Shown: positions 60,944 through 61,007 of the stretch, one piece after another
Layout of the letters: each line of letters opens with the position of its first letter
Position numbering within the stretch: the stretch's first letter is position 1
DNA from: Gemmatimonadota bacterium
GTDB taxonomy: Bacteria > Latescibacterota > UBA2968 > GCA-2709665
DNA length: 61,007 nucleotides
Assembly: GCA_028873695.1 (NCBI GenBank)
Contig: JAPPNU010000022.1
Coordinates: 1-61,007 of the forward strand
Reading direction: 5' to 3'
Notes under the pieces: generated by a model
The model's database searches: none
Seen by the model: the letters and a program-made list of their open reading frames with translations, nothing else
Told to the model about the DNA's origin: nothing
Program-made: the position numbers and the translations under genes

Positions 60944-61007
60944 TTTACTCGTTTACTCGTTTACTCGTATTCTCGTATTCTCGTATTCTCGTATTCTCGT
61001 ATTCTCG
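60944..61007 (-). repeat. Perfect octamer array, third site, right arm (continues past window)
   Basis: Three exact copies of TTTACTCG are followed by five exact copies of TATTCTCG up to the window edge. The complement is CGAGAATA, the same unit as in the 19296 array (TACGAGAA). It is inverted relative to the left arm at 60833-60920, with a 23-base spacer between. Confidence 0.9.

Noticed and set aside
1..61007. tRNA, rRNA or insertion sequence with a transposase
   Set aside because: I looked for tRNA arms, rRNA blocks and DDE or HUH transposase motifs by eye and found none. A short or divergent tRNA could still be missed.

Overview
The window (about 61 kb, G+C-rich, roughly 50 protein genes, no rRNA or tRNA gene recognised) looks like a chromosome segment of an uncultured Gram-negative bacterium. 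The evidence for that is outer-membrane barrel proteins (window start; PorV-like at 3872-4819), several lipoproteins, a futalosine-pathway menaquinone gene, a c-di-AMP synthase of the DacZ-like type, a secreted subtilase ending in a dockerin-like double EF-hand, and many Gfo/Idh/MocA, phytanoyl-CoA dioxygenase and heparinase-like genes. This mix suggests the FCB side of the tree, perhaps a Latescibacterota-like lineage. That placement is inference from gene content only.

Layout. 1-9.8 kb: envelope region with an outer-membrane barrel, TPR proteins, a lysyl-PG-synthase-like membrane protein, Era, a PorV-like barrel, an L,D-transpeptidase with a translationally coupled partner, an abundant-looking coiled lipoprotein and a LamG-like lipoprotein. 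10.1-17.1 kb: a 1,598-residue fusion of a degenerate M28 peptidase domain and an FtsX-type permease, followed by an OPT-like transporter. 17.4-23.1 kb: Spy-like protein, metallophosphoesterase, YyaL family protein, short FAD protein, exported bifunctional-nuclease-like protein. 23.5-31.1 kb: housekeeping run yicC-gmk-rpoZ-coaBC-udg-dnaB-kptA-diadenylate cyclase, then a DUF1854 gene. 31.3-38.2 kb: GT-C glycosyltransferase, subtilase, MFS exporter, CbiX-like chelatase. 38.3-49.8 kb: accessory catabolic island on alternating strands (heparinase II/III, CrtI-like oxidoreductase, TrpD2-like transferase, ModA, Gfo/Idh/MocA, PhyH, ornithine cyclodeaminase-like, serine hydrolase). 49.9-60.8 kb: prs, RluA-type pseudouridine synthase, GT9, PhyH, DUF4954, nagB, an acyl carrier protein, a DRE-TIM lyase/synthase, an Ldh-type dehydrogenase and futalosine hydrolase.

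The most unusual signal is between the genes. I find four repeat families by eye, most intergenic or touching only gene ends. R1 is a mosaic element of about 210 bp that sits in the 5' leaders of three unrelated genes (1036, 3861, 52961) plus a fragment at 38218. R2 is a foldback element of about 163 bp with terminal inverted repeats (4835, 17107, 30340, plus fragments at 7068 and 8705). R3 is an element of about 187 bp with ends resembling GAAGCTGTTTTAAAATT and its complement (19506, 23217, plus partial copies at 8728, 21790, 37735). The fourth family is arrays of an 8-bp unit around TACGAGAC or TATTCTCG (19296, 49801, 60833-61007). No transposase is present, so R2 and R3 look like non-autonomous (MITE/REP-like) elements.

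The strongest candidates for undescribed biology are the M28-like/FtsX/OPT-like pair, the lipoprotein/L,D-transpeptidase envelope locus, the kptA-diadenylate cyclase pair, the ACP-DRE-TIM pair, and the repeat families. All product names rest on my reading of motifs without database searches.
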